Assembly (NCBI RefSeq): GCF_030272615.1
Contig: NC_081405.1
Span: 648,061,420 to 648,125,419, forward strand
Direction of reading: 5' to 3'
Length of the DNA: 64,000 bases
Source: Cryptomeria japonica
Lineage: Eukaryota; Streptophyta; Pinopsida; Cupressales; Cupressaceae
Part shown: in pieces, positions 33,031 through 43,500 of the stretch
How the letters are laid out: every line of letters begins with the position of its first letter
How positions within the stretch are numbered: position 1 is the stretch's first letter
Position numbers and translations under genes: made by a program
The notes under the pieces: generated by a model
What the model was told of the DNA's origin: nothing
What the model saw: only the letters and a program-made list of their open reading frames with translations
Databases searched by the model: none

Positions 33031-35511
33031 TGTTGGCACTGTGTTGTCATTGATGTCAACCGGTATAGGATGGCAATCGATAAGGAAGAGTGTGTCATTC
33101 AACACAATGGACACTAGAGTCACTGGTACACAAGTTAGTGCTTGACTTGTGTTGAAGATATGGACAAGAGATTGGTATGATATAACAACCAATAAATGAT
33201 GACATTTGTAAGAGGGGAAGATATTGGGTTGTTGATTGTGATGAAGAGGGGGAATGTTACCAAAATCACATCAACATTGGAGGTGAAGTATGGGAAAGTC
33301 AACGGTATGTTGTGTGGATGTGAAACTCTAGGACTACCACTGGATAAAGATGGAGTCACCATTTGAATAGATGAATGATAGTGAATATGCCCAACCAATT
33401 CACATGTGTCTATTTGAAGGTATGTTGCTCAAAGAGGGAAGCCACATTGGTGCATTGTAGGATGCAAATTACAAGGATCCACTCCCATCGGTAATTGCAT
33501 CTTATCTCCTATTATGCATGGAATCCATCATAGTTATCAGAGATAAGATAAAATAGTTAAAGGCAAGTGTTTGAAGGCTCACACCAGATCAGTTGGTGAA
33601 ACACTAAGTTGCCTTAGGTGCATGAGTTCAAGGATATGCACCGGATTAGCCGGGTAAACAATGATGAGTTGCCAGTACAGAGATTGAAGGATATTCTTGT
33701 CACTTTGATAAACTTATTGATAGGAGAACCAGTCTATAGATGAAGAAGGCAAGTTTGAGCAGAATCAGATAGATGGAGATTGGTGAAGGCTAATGACATG
33801 ATGCCATCAAGGTGTTTACTTGTAAGTATGTCCACCAATAATGTTGACAAAGTATAGATGCGGAAGCCTTCCATCTGATGAAGATTTGCATGAGTCAGGT
33901 TGGCATGTGTGCTAGCCAGTTTAGGTGCTCCACTAGAAGAGAAGCAAAGTGCAAGGTTGAAGGAAAACAGGTTAGGGTATAACAGGAAGTGTCTGTGAAT
34001 CGATAGATGATCCCGGGTGTGTGGTTGGTTGGTGATCCTATCCAAACCAACATAATCAACCTATAAAAGGTGGATGCCAACAAAGGGGCCATGTGGCTTA
34101 GGTCAAGTGGCATGCATGCACAGGTCGATGTGGTGAGTCGATAAAGTTGTTGGCATCTAGTCCAACATTTATGATGACTCTGAAGCTCAAGGAATGAAGG
34201 TAGAGGATTGCGGCTTGAGATCAAGAAAACAAATGAGATCCAATATAGAATGATCTTTTGGAATCAAATAGGATGAAGGAAATCCATCCCGCATGTGATC
34301 GATCAGACAAAAGGTCAAAAATGATGCTACAGACAACAAAAAGAAAGAAGACGTGGTTTGCAAGGTAAATAGTTGGGTGGCTCTCATTAATTGAATGTTG
34401 AACATCTATCAAGGACATGATATCAAATTGGATATGATATGTCGTGATGATCAAAGATAAGACCAAATGCAGATTCAGTGCATGGCAGAAATCCTAGCGT
34501 GCAAATGTTCAAACTCACGTTTAGGTAGGACAATATGGCTATAAGAGTACGACCCAAAGATGTAGTTGGTGCTGCTACATGAGAGAGTAAGGCTAGTGAA
34601 GAAAGCTAATCAATCAAGTGCTCAATGTCAATCTAGGAAGAGACTGAGTGTGTGAGAGAGAATTGGATTGAAGAGTTCAACCGACAAGAGTGAGTTAACC
34701 TGTAGTCTACCATTAAGCCTGAGAGAGGAGTGCATCAGTGGTGATTTAACCATCGTAGTAGATTGTAGAGAAGATTGTAGTGAAGAACCACTAAGCTAAG
34801 AACTGAAAGTGATTAGATAGCAGGCAACTGACAAAGTGAATAAGACTGGTGGTGTCTAGCAACAGTGTGACAGAGAGGAAGCAGAACTGGCAGAGAGAAG
34901 AACCGATAGAGAAGGAGAGGATGCTAAACTAGTATGGTTGCAGTAGAGAGTGACTTGCAATAGGAGATAAGGTTACAACAAAGAGAAGGTGAGCAGAGAA
35001 CCGACAGAGAACTGGAGAGAGGAGAACCAATGAAGAGATTTGCATAAGTGTTACAAAGTTCTTTTGTAACAAGGGTATTACTTTTATAATTGATTACATT
35101 CATTGTAGATCACTGAGTTGGAGCTTGGTGCAGGGGTTGGTGCTCCTTGGGTCAGTGCCCTAAAATTAGGGGTTAGTGCTCCTTGGGCTGGTGCCGTAAA
35201 ACAAGAGTGGTACTCCTTGGGTTGGTGCACTAAATGTTGTAACCAAGGTTTGGCATTGTGGGGCTAGGTTGGAGCAGTAGTCTCCAGCAGCACTTCTCAC
35301 TGAGTTTTTTACCATCTTGGGTTTTTCTTGTACATCTAGTGTTATGAGATGCCCCTTTTATGTGTGGTTGCATTTGTGTTATACTCCCCTCAAACCGGTA
35401 TGTTTGCTTTATGTTAGATCAGTTAATCAGTATACACACATAGAATAGAAAAGGGAAAAGATTCGGAAATCAATGATTCACCCCCCTTTCAGTGACATCT
35501 TGTGTTCAACA
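33031..35511 (+). repeat. Element E 3' LTR (2481 bp)
   Basis: Starts TGTTGGCACTGTGTTGTC and ends TGTTCAACA. It lacks the 1484-bp insertion seen in the 5' copy, which is the key evidence for that insertion. Confidence 0.92.
35123..35235 (+). repeat. Short tandem repeats in E 3' LTR
   Basis: About four units with TTGGTGC/CAGTGCCCTAAA and TCCTTGG blocks, the counterpart of 25871-25970. Confidence 0.7.
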
Positions 35512-37070
35512 ATTGGGACAGTGGGAGACAGTTGACTCCCACTATCCTTTCCTAGCTTTGGGGTACTAAACAAGCCCCAAATGGGAATGAGAGACAAATT
35601 GTCTTCCATTCTCCTTATAAGAGGAAAGTAAATAAAAAAATGTCAATAGACTTGCATAGTAGGAAATAGAAGTTATTGAAAACACGTGTATGTGACTCGA
35701 TCTCTCCACTATAACTCCTCATTGTCTAGGACATGCATTTCTTGTGTTGGAAGTACTGTTTTCTCTTCATACTCATGCAAAATGGGTTATTCCAGAAAAC
35801 CTTAAGGAGCTATCAACAATTTCTCAAACATGCATAGCTATTCACAAACAATAGCTATATGTGTTTTAGATTTTTATGCCTACCAATCACCTTTGCTAGA
35901 ACATTTCTAAGCCTCATTATCAAATCAATTTTGCAATCCAAGCATTCAAGTGGAAAATACATTTCCTCGAAGATTATTTTTTTCTCAATCTGTCATGTCT
36001 TATCCATGATTCCATAATCAACTTTCTATTTGCTTAGGAAATCATCAATGACCCATTTGTCGCTTGATCCATTATTCTCCTCTTTTGCATAGCTTCTAGA
36101 TCATCCCCTCCCCTTCCCCTCCATAGTCCATACTCTTCCTTCTCAAGTCATTTTTTGCATTCTCCCTTTCATCCAGACTTGTAGCCCTTATTGTGGAGGA
36201 GTCATGAAATTTTAAGAGCCACCACAACCTTTTTTCTTTTCCATGAGATTTATCATATGGAATGACATAAAAGACATGAACACCATGACAAATTAATGGT
36301 TGGCCATTTCCTACATACTTTCATCCCTCTCCTAATAATTACAAGTCATCTCCTAATGTAATATATTTCTCTCTTTTGACTAAATATCTATGTGCTTAGA
36401 TGGACAAACATACCTTTTAAAGATAGTGCCATCAAGCATTATTTATGTTTGGTCTCCCATTTTGTTATATTTGCATTTATTTTGTTTAGTTTATTCCACC
36501 ATTGTCCACCATGTAGGAATTTGATATAGGGATGTGACAAAGACACAAAGTGTTTTTTATAATTAAATTTTATTATAATTAAAAAGCGTTGAGTTAGTAA
36601 TCTTGCCAAACAATGGTAGCAACATCATGCCACTACTTACATTCAAGCACTATATACATTTAATTCACTATACATGATATATCCCTAACCTTAGACTTAT
36701 TGCTCAAAACCTCATCCAAAATGACCCTAGTTATTTATACCCTCCAATAAATTAGAAGTTCTATAATTTTTAGTTCCTACTAAAGGATTATTTATGCATC
36801 CACTTATATGAAAATTAATTTTTTAGTTGACCAATAGCATGAAGGAATTTAAGAAAAGCTTATGTGTGATTCTATAGTTCTAGAGTTTGTACATATTTGA
36901 ATGATTTGAAAAAATCACTTCTTATTTTTTTCTTGGCTTATTTTCTAATAGTCATTGTAGAATTCATAGAAAAGAAATCTACCTTTTTACCTGACCAATA
37001 GCATCAAAGAATTAAAAAAATGTGATATGCAATAAAAAAAATCTAAGAAGATATGCATAAACCTTATCAT
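35512..37070. other. Unassigned DNA beyond element E
   Basis: Original host-side DNA, or an older element, into which E inserted. No protein motif. Three adjacent hairpins occupy 35520-35610 (separate entry). Confidence 0.5.
35520..35610. repeat. Three consecutive hairpins
   Basis: Hairpin 1: AGTGGGAG (35520-35527) with CTCCCACT (35536-35543). Hairpin 2: TTTGGGG (35557-35563) with CCCCAAA (35575-35581). Hairpin 3: AATGAGAGACAA (35586-35597) with TTGTCTTCCATT (35599-35610), two mismatches. Confidence 0.7.
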
Positions 37071-37354
37071 TTTATTAAATGCAAGAAAGTACATGGCTAG
37101 ATAGACTTGTGTACTTGATGAGGGATTCTAGGTAAAAGGGATTCTTGATGAGGGATGACATACTTTTGACCCAATGTGAGGGTTAAGATTTATATTAGGA
37201 TATATATTGTGAAGCAAAGAAGAGGTTGTAGCCAATGAATTACACCTCTTGCATAAGAGAGAATCATTGAGAAAACAAAAACTTCGCGCAAGGAATGACA
37301 TCAAATTATAAGGAAACACCACCCAAAAAAGGAAAATTAGATCCTTAGAAAGGG

Positions 37355-37373
37355 GAGAGAGAGAGAGAGAGAG
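37355..37373. repeat. (GA)n microsatellite
   Basis: Roughly nine GA units inside one copy of the ~190-bp repeat. Confidence 0.95.
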
Positions 37374-37537
37374 GAATCATTGCCCCGAAGTCTAACGACA
37401 ATGCGAAGAATTACACAACCTCTAAGGAGAGATTAAACATAAGCAAATGCACAAAGCACTCACATGAATAAATATTCAATGCAAGAAAAGACATTAAGAT
37501 GTGTAAAATGCATCTCTAAAGAAGAGGCAACCTTCGA

Positions 37538-37543
<6 letters not shown>

Positions 37544-37598
<55 letters not shown>
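37544..37598. repeat. (GA)n microsatellite, about 27 units
   Basis: Uninterrupted AG/GA run in the next repeat copy, an expanded version of the 37355 tract. Confidence 0.97.
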
Positions 37599-37601
<3 letters not shown>

Positions 37602-37749
37602 AAGATCACAAAAAATACCCCAAGGAGGGATTTATCATAAAAGTCATATCATTTCATGCAAGAAAGGATATCAAAATATGAAATATGAAACCCTTAGAGG
37701 GAATAGTAATACTTTAAAGAGAAATAAAATACCACAAACTTTTGTAGCC

Positions 37750-38498
37750 AACTTGCATTCAATTTATTTATTTAAAGGACTACAAGAATATTAAAAAAAT
37801 TCTTTAACTTAATACAAGGCTCAATATTATTATTTTTATCCTAAGTAGAGATATTAATGAATTGATTCTTAGTTTAAGAATATTAAGTTGTTGTATTTAA
37901 TTTATTATATTAAAATATAAGTTTTGATTTTTTTTCTTTTAAATTTCACAATTGTTTATATATCAATTCTATTAGATTTCCACAATCTATGATCATGATA
38001 AACAACTTCTAGATTTGATTGTGTGCAAGTTTTAATCATCAACAATTCAAATCAAATTTAATTATCTTTATTAACCTTTTTGTTATTTATAATTTAATGA
38101 ATATTTTATTAATTTTTTTATGTACAATCTATTTTAAAAATTATATACTATACCTAGAATTAAGTATTTTCAATTATTAGTTTTTTATTTCAATATTTAT
38201 AAATTTAAATATATATTATTTAAATTAAGTTTTTTTAACAATTATTTCTTAAATTCAAGATTATCTAAAACTAAAATAGATAAAATTTAATTATATTTAA
38301 AAATAATATAAAAAAGACAATGTAAACATAAAAGACTAAGAATAACTAAAAATTCAAAACTTACATTTTAATATATATTAAAGTAAAAAGAAAATAATTT
38401 AATATTATTATAAGCTAAAAATTACTAAATATTTTTATATGTAATAGAAATAATAATATTAACATTTGCAATCTTTTATATGTATGTATGTCTGTGTG
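37750..38498. other. AT-rich non-coding DNA
   Basis: Very AT-rich, with many short AAT/ATT runs and no gene. Such DNA can be matrix-attachment-like; nothing here proves it. Confidence 0.55.
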
Positions 38499-39010
38499 TG
38501 TAGACACCCAAATCTGTCCACTTAATTAAATGAATACTTAGTATTTATTTGATTATTTAAACAACATTCAACTATTGATAAAATTAATATTTAATTAATT
38601 CATTTGACCCTCTTCTCCTATTAATTAAATAAATTATTCAATTTTTTTAATTTAAATCATTAAGCCATATTCTGACAATTAATTAAATAAATAACACATA
38701 TTTATTTAATTAACTCCCTCTTGCATTTAAATAAATTAATATTTAATTAAATCCCATCTCTAACATTAAATAAATAAATATTTACTTAAATTCCTAAATC
38801 CTTCACCCACTTGCACTTTCTAGAAAATGCAACTTGCATATTAACCGTTCTCCAAGTCATGTCTAAACCCGTATTATTAGCCTAGTAACCCTCTAAGTGT
38901 TTGCACATTCCTAAACTAAGGGATTAGGGAAGAATCACTTCTCAAAATATCTCAGCCTTTTACAAAGAATTACAAGTCTTCTCCCTTCCACAAGCAAGCC
39001 CACATGGGTC

Positions 39011-39240
39011 TTTGACTAATCTAACCCACCTTTAGCCCTTGCGCATTCCCCTAACCCTTGGTTAAAGACTTATCCCTTAACCTAACCATCCATGATAACC
39101 CTCAAGTCCCCTTAAGCATTAAAGGCTTTGGCCAATCTAACCCTTTAACCCTTGCACATTCCTTTACCCCTTGGATAAAAGCTTTATCCATTAACCTAAC
39201 CACCCATGGTAACCATCGTGTCTCTTCAAGCATTTAATGC
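39011..39240 (+). repeat. Tandem duplication of ~115 bp
   Basis: Unit 1 (39011-39126) and unit 2 (39127-39240) both read TTTG-CTAATC-like start, CCCTTG(C)GCATTCC, TTATCC(C)TTAACCTAACCA, ATGGTAACC-like, then AAGCATT(A)A. A third unit seems to start at 39241 (TTTGTCCCCC) and stops. Confidence 0.8.
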
Positions 39241-39395
39241 TTTGTCCCCCTCCTCTCAAGCCTTCCCTTGTTAACACTCATCAATATGTGATTGCCTTGA
39301 AGGGGAGCACATGGATCGAGGATCACCACTTCCTCAGACAATCCTAACCCTTCCTTAATCAATTCAATCTGAACCCTTCATTTGCCCATTTTCTC

Positions 39396-39403
39396 TATAA
39401 ATA
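39396..39403 (+). promoter_or_regulatory. TATA box
   Basis: CTCTATAAATAGGGC is a textbook plant TATA context. A (CA)n run at 39425-39441 lies just downstream. Confidence 0.65.
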
Positions 39404-39460
39404 GGGCTTATTCCTTCATTGTTGACACACACACACACACAAGAGTTATCCATGCATTGT

Positions 39461-40009
39461 TATTTTGCTTAGATTTTGAATGATTTATGTTATGTTTTAT
39501 CTCTTCCACTAGTTGGATTTGCTAAGTTGACATTAACACTTTGTTTGCATCATCACTCAGCACTTGACCATAATCAAGCATCTCCCATCCTCAATTTGAC
39601 ATCCCATTGTGCTAGTGCTCAAGCTAAGGGCATACATCAAATAACAACATGATCTTGGAGAGGAAGTGGACAAGGAGGTGGATCGGGGATAATTCATTTT
39701 GTTTATTTCCTAGCTAGCTTCTTGTTTACTAATATTACTCGTTATGTTTTGAAAGGGTTTGAGTTCATTATGTTTATGGTTGAGCATGTTATTTAGAGGA
39801 TCTCATATTGCTTTTCCAGCAATCCCTGTTTTCATTGCATCATTTGATGAACCTGACATGAATCTTTTGGTATAGTTGCATCCACCAAATGAAGTTTTGG
39901 TATGGTGCAAGGTTAAGTCTACATATCTACTACATTTCTAAATCAATCTAAAAATTGAAAATAGAACATCTTAAATTCAAGAATACCTTTCCAAAGAGGT
40001 ACAACTATT
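39461..40009. other. No gene seen
   Basis: Non-coding between the LTR-like segment and the gene-fragment cluster. It may contain the unresolved end of that segment. Confidence 0.4.
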
Positions 40010-40245
40010 GGAATTTTCTTGTCTCGACTAGATTTGAGGTAGTGAAACATCCTTGTGTGCCATATAAACTGAAAGGAAGTAATTTGAAGAACACACTACT
40101 TGAATTGAATTTTTATTTTGATTTATTTTTCGTTGCTGTCCTGCTCGCTGAATGTAACGTAGAAATTGTCAACACCATTAGTTCTATTCCAATATGGATG
40201 CTTTTGACTGATGTTAAAAATGTATGCCATGATAAAATTTTGAAT
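40010..40245 (-). pseudogene. GT47 exostosin-like glycosyltransferase fragment
   Basis: Minus strand reads IFNISQKHPYWNRTNGVDNF (near 40245-40160) and, after a gap and frame change, MAHKDVSLPQ (near 40060-40030). These match two consecutive conserved blocks of plant exostosin/GT47 enzymes: the YPYWNR-x-GxDHF block and the HKDVSLPE block. Such enzymes are Golgi glycosyltransferases of cell-wall polysaccharides. Only about 60-80 residues of a roughly 400-500-residue protein remain, and Asn replaces the His of the GxDHF motif. It is a dead fragment; the specific subfamily cannot be told. Confidence 0.72.
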
Positions 40246-40523
40246 CCCACCAACATTGACTCTTGGATCATGCCTCAAACATGACTTCTCTTCTCCAAGT
40301 TTACACGAGTCTTTACCTTTGGCTATCGTGCCAAAGTTTTTTCTTATTATTAAGTTGTGTACTGTCAAAGAAGCCTCCATTACTTCTATTCTTTGTCAAG
40401 GTTAGAACTATCGAGGTAAGTATAAAACAAGAGCACGTCAATAGTATATATCGATATAACGTTTCGTACATTTGTTGTAGGCATGTTGCACGGAGCTTTT
40501 GGATCGCTATAGCTCCTCCAACT

Positions 40524-40631
40524 TGGTTGATATTCAGACAGAAGACCCTTTTCAAAGCTTTCATAATCCTTCCAAAGTTGTTCCACATTATGTGTTGGTA
40601 TAAGTATAGCTGCTTGATAAGCTTTGCACAT
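40524..40631 (-). pseudogene. CSTF77: CstF77 (cleavage stimulation factor subunit 3) fragment
   Basis: Minus strand reads AYQAAILIPTHNVEQLWKDY then ESFEKGLLSEYQP. It matches the HAT-repeat region of plant CstF77, the scaffold of the pre-mRNA 3'-end cleavage complex, around the block PTHHVEQLWKDYENFE. About eight residues between FE and KGL are missing compared with my memory of the family, an in-frame deletion. Possible further residues (SSVQHAYNKCTKRYID) follow in another frame down to about 40450. About 36 residues of a protein of roughly 700 are left. No complete exon structure is visible. Confidence 0.78.
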
Positions 40632-40649
40632 TCAAATGCCTTCTTAATC

Positions 40650-41046
40650 TCATCTCAACCATATTTGCCCCTACTTTCATCGACCTTGTGTATGAAACAA
40701 ACATAACATTTGCCAAAATCCTTTATGCTTTGATTGGTGTCCATACCCTGTCAAAAGCTCACATTTTGAGCAGAGGCGAGAAGGATACCGTCAAAAGTTG
40801 TGGGATATAGTTTACACATGTCGATGGCATTTGGTTGAAATATTTTAGGTCCTTTTCAATTAATTCATTTTACAAATTGATGAGGTGACATCGTTTTAAG
40901 GCTTTGGCCTTTACGCCTGCCAGTTGTAGCTACTTTAAGAAGTTTCTAAAGCCTTCAACAAATCGTCCTTGTGCATATCCTACAATCTTTGCTTTCCATG
41001 ATATGACACTCTTTTGAGGAATTCTATCAAAAATTTCACTTTTGTT
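40650..41046 (-). pseudogene. PLS-class pentatricopeptide repeat protein fragment
   Basis: Minus strand reads SEIFDRIPQKSVISWKAKIV then GYAQGRFVEGFRNFLK, a stop, and LQLAGVK (41040-40900). In a shifted frame it reads TFDGILLASAQNVSF, a stop, and QGMDTNQSIKDFGK (40799-40700). These are successive parts of PLS-type PPR repeats (the VFDxMPxRxVVSWNAMI, GYAQNG, GVKP, and LEQGMxIHQSI blocks). Such proteins bind organellar RNA. About 110 residues remain, with stops, a frameshift and a gap near 40860-40800. It lies right beside the CstF77 fragment, same orientation. Confidence 0.85.
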
Positions 41047-41131
41047 GTTGTGCTTTCACGTTGTGCATTCACGTTTTGCAGAGAATTTGAATTTTCAATT
41101 ACATAAATGCATTTTCTTTAAAGTCTTTTTT

Positions 41132-41495
41132 TGCGAGAAAAATAATAAGTGCACAAAATTTGCAAAGAAGAACAATAACACATAACACAGATTTACGTGG
41201 AAAAACCTGATAAAAATATACCAATAAAAAACTATGGGCAAATTATCTTTCGTATTGATTCTCAGGAATTATAGAGTTACAACAATCTTCAAAAACTGTA
41301 CTTCAAAATGTGACTTCGAGTTGCAGAGGCCTATTTGAAGACATCTTACTAAATATAGTAAGCATGAATTGCACAACTACATGTAAAACATTGCTACCTA
41401 AAAAGACCATGCTGACTCAACCACTGTTAGATGGGAGTCCAAGATGACTCAACCACTGCAAGCTAAGAGCCCAATTTGGACTTCACATTCCAACA
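41132..41495 (-). repeat. Copia D 3' LTR (364 bp)
   Basis: Plus strand runs TGCGAGAAAAATAATAAG to CACATTCCAACA. The minus-strand start TGTTGGAATGTGAAGTCC follows a purine-rich tract (about 41496-41520, minus). The second LTR is not present, so the left boundary rests on the TG...CA rule and typical sequence. Confidence 0.7.
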
Positions 41496-41570
41496 TTCTC
41501 CTACTTGAAGTCAAATTTCAAACTCTGAAAAATTCCTCTACTAAAAGACCATTTCCAGTGTCGCCTATAA

Positions 41571-42060
41571 TCACATAATACACAGACCAAGAGAAGTTCT
41601 ACACCTAATGAACTTCTCTCTACTAATAGGTTTCATCATAATATTTGAAGGGTTAACATTAGTGTGAATCTTGGCTGATGAGATTTGTCCTCCTTCCATG
41701 ACTTCACGAACAAAGTGATATTGAATATCAATATGCTTTGTTCTAGAATGTAATGTTGAGTTTTGTGCTAAGAATAAAGCACTTTGACTATCACAATGTA
41801 GTGCCATGTTATCTTGCTTCACTTGCAATCCATCCAAAAGTATATGAAGCCAAATTGCCTCCTGGCTAGCCTATGTTGTTGCCATATATTAGACCTCAGT
41901 AGTAGACAATGCCATCACTGTCTGCATTTTTGACACCTAACTAATAAAACCTCCAGCTAAAGAAAAAACATAACATGTTGTAGACTTTCTCTTAACTCTG
42001 TCTCCACCAAAATCTGCATCAACATACCCATTAACCTGAAGACTACTCCCACTATAATAG
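41571..42060 (-). pseudogene. Copia D RNase H
   Basis: Minus strand: VNGYVDADFGGDRVKRKSTT (first Asp), a Glu-box relic LSTTEV near 41900, then MALHCDSQSALFLAQN (Asp) and KHIDIQYHFVREVM. Three stops lie between the two readable frames. Confidence 0.88.
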
Positions 42061-43055
42061 ATAGCAGCATCTAAAGTGCCTCTCAAATGTCTGAGAATCC
42101 ACTTCATAGTTGTCCAATGATCAATGCCAAGATTTGCCATGTACCTACTAACAACTCTAACTGCTTGTGCAATGTCTGGTCTAGTGCACACCATGGCAAA
42201 CATAAGACTTCCTACTGTTGATGAGTATGGTACATGAGACATCTGTGTCTTCTCTACTTCTGTGATAAGGTGTTGTTCCTTAGATAATTTAATATGAATA
42301 GGAAATGGAGTACTAATTGGTTGTGCATTCTGTATATTGAAGCACTGCAGAACTTCTCCACATAAGTTTTCTATGACAACCATAATTTCCTATTATTTCT
42401 ATCTATATATCCTCATTCCAACAATTTTATTTGCACTGCCTAAGTCCTTCATCTCAAACTCCCTAGCAAGCTGAGTTTTCAAATGGATGATTTTATACAC
42501 GCTGAGACCTTCTATCAACATACAGTAGTAGAGTTATAAAATTGCCATCATTATACCTTTGAACATAGGCACACTAATCAACCTCACATCTAATAAAACC
42601 CAAGCTCAACATGAAGGAATCAAACCTCTTGTACTAACACTATGGTGCCTGTTTCAAACCATACAACGATTTTCTCAGCGTACAAACAAGATTCTCTTTG
42701 CCTCTTTCATCAAAACCTTTTGGTTGATGCATATTAATCTCCTTAGAGAGATCGCCATGCAGGAAGGTTGTTTTAACATCTAACTATTCTAACTCCAAAT
42801 CAAGACTAGCAACAAGAGCTAAAACAACTCTGATTGTACTCAACTGTACAATAGGTGAAAAATTTCATCAAAATCAATACTAGATTTATGTATATACCCC
42901 TTGGCCACCAACTGAGATTTATATCTCTTCAAATTATCATTTAAATCTCTCTTCAACTTGAAGACCCCCTTGTTCCCAATAGCTTTTCTCCCCTTAGGCA
43001 ATGACACAAGCTCCCATGTCTTGTTCTTATCTAGAGCTTCCATCTCCTCTTCCAT
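42061..43055 (-). pseudogene. Copia D reverse transcriptase with truncated active site
   Basis: Minus strand RVT_2: KNKTWELVSLPKGRKAIGNK at 43055-42960 and AKGYIHKSSIDFDEIF. The catalytic region reads NFITLLLYVDRRSQRV (near 42530-42480), where the second Asp and following residues of YVDD are missing. The downstream RPDIAQAVRVVSRYM part at 42383-42061 is open. The small loss at YVDD makes it catalytically dead. Confidence 0.88.
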
Positions 43056-43500
43056 AGAAACTCTCTATTTGCTTGCACATTCAACTTCACAAGCCTCCTA
43101 ATATGAACTAGGTTCACCAACATCAGTAAGTAATGCATAAGCAAAATTACAAGTAAGAGAATACCTTACAGGTAGTTTGATTACTCTACTAGATCTCCTT
43201 AAAAAAGGTGATGATTCACCCTATCGATCAACTGGTTGTATTTCTTCGGATTGATCTTTATCCAATTGCTCTGCATCTGGTTGTTCTTCATTGAGCACAT
43301 CTAGATGATCATCAGGGTTTTCCACCTCTACTAGAATAACTTCCATACCTTGTTCTTCACCTCTTTGCATTGATTTTTCATTAAAATAAAAATCTTGGCT
43401 AACAATAATCCTGTGGGAAGTAGTATCTCACAATCTTTACCCCTTTGTACCTTCTACATAGCCACGAAAAATACATTTTGTGGACTTCTTATCCAGCTTA
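43056..43500 (-). pseudogene. Copia D RT-integrase linker
   Basis: Acidic, variable linker (for example NEEQPDAEQLDKDQSEEIQP near 43300-43230), typical of copia Pol. Stops present. Confidence 0.6.

Larger units (their letters stand above)
22291..35511 (+). mobile_element. Element E: large gag-only copia-type retrotransposon
   Basis: LTRs at 22291-26243 and 33031-35511, a primer site after the first and a polypurine tract before the second. Flanks are attgt (22286-22290) and attgg (35512-35516), a target duplication with one mismatch. The internal region encodes only a copia-type gag; no protease, integrase, RT or RNase H motif appears in about 6.8 kb. It must have depended on enzymes from another element. 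Two younger insertions lie inside: an LTR-like unit in the 5' LTR and a TRIM in gag. Confidence 0.88.
37080..37760. repeat. Degenerate ~190-bp tandem repeats with GA tracts
   Basis: A motif TGCAAGAAA(G)GACATCAA(A)T recurs at 37080, about 37286, 37480 and 37657. The last three copies are followed by an AAxxCCTTAGAGAGG-like block and a GA tract or its remnant. Spacing falls from about 207 to about 175 bp. Confidence 0.65.
38499..39460 (+). repeat. LTR-like segment with TATA box (right end not found)
   Basis: Starts TGTAGACACCCAAATCTG. An AT-rich TTAATTAAAT stretch, C-rich unique DNA and a clear TATAAATA box (39396-39403) with a TTCATTG start-like region follow. The solo LTR at 50693-51792, read on its minus strand, has the same plan (TGTATACACC start, TTAATTAA-rich block, TATAAATA). 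This suggests related LTRs. A matching CA end and target duplication were not found, so the copy may be truncated. Confidence 0.5.

Noticed and set aside
37544-37598. GA tract as a polypurine tract of an LTR element
   Set aside because: No LTR start follows it, and the same tract recurs within a tandem repeat.
39955-40706. Plus-strand frames of 109 and 147 codons
   Set aside because: They lie opposite the GT47 and CstF77 fragments and show no resemblance of their own.
40010-41046. A single real host gene with introns
   Set aside because: The three recognised fragments belong to unrelated families and have stops and frameshifts; no exon-intron structure joins them.
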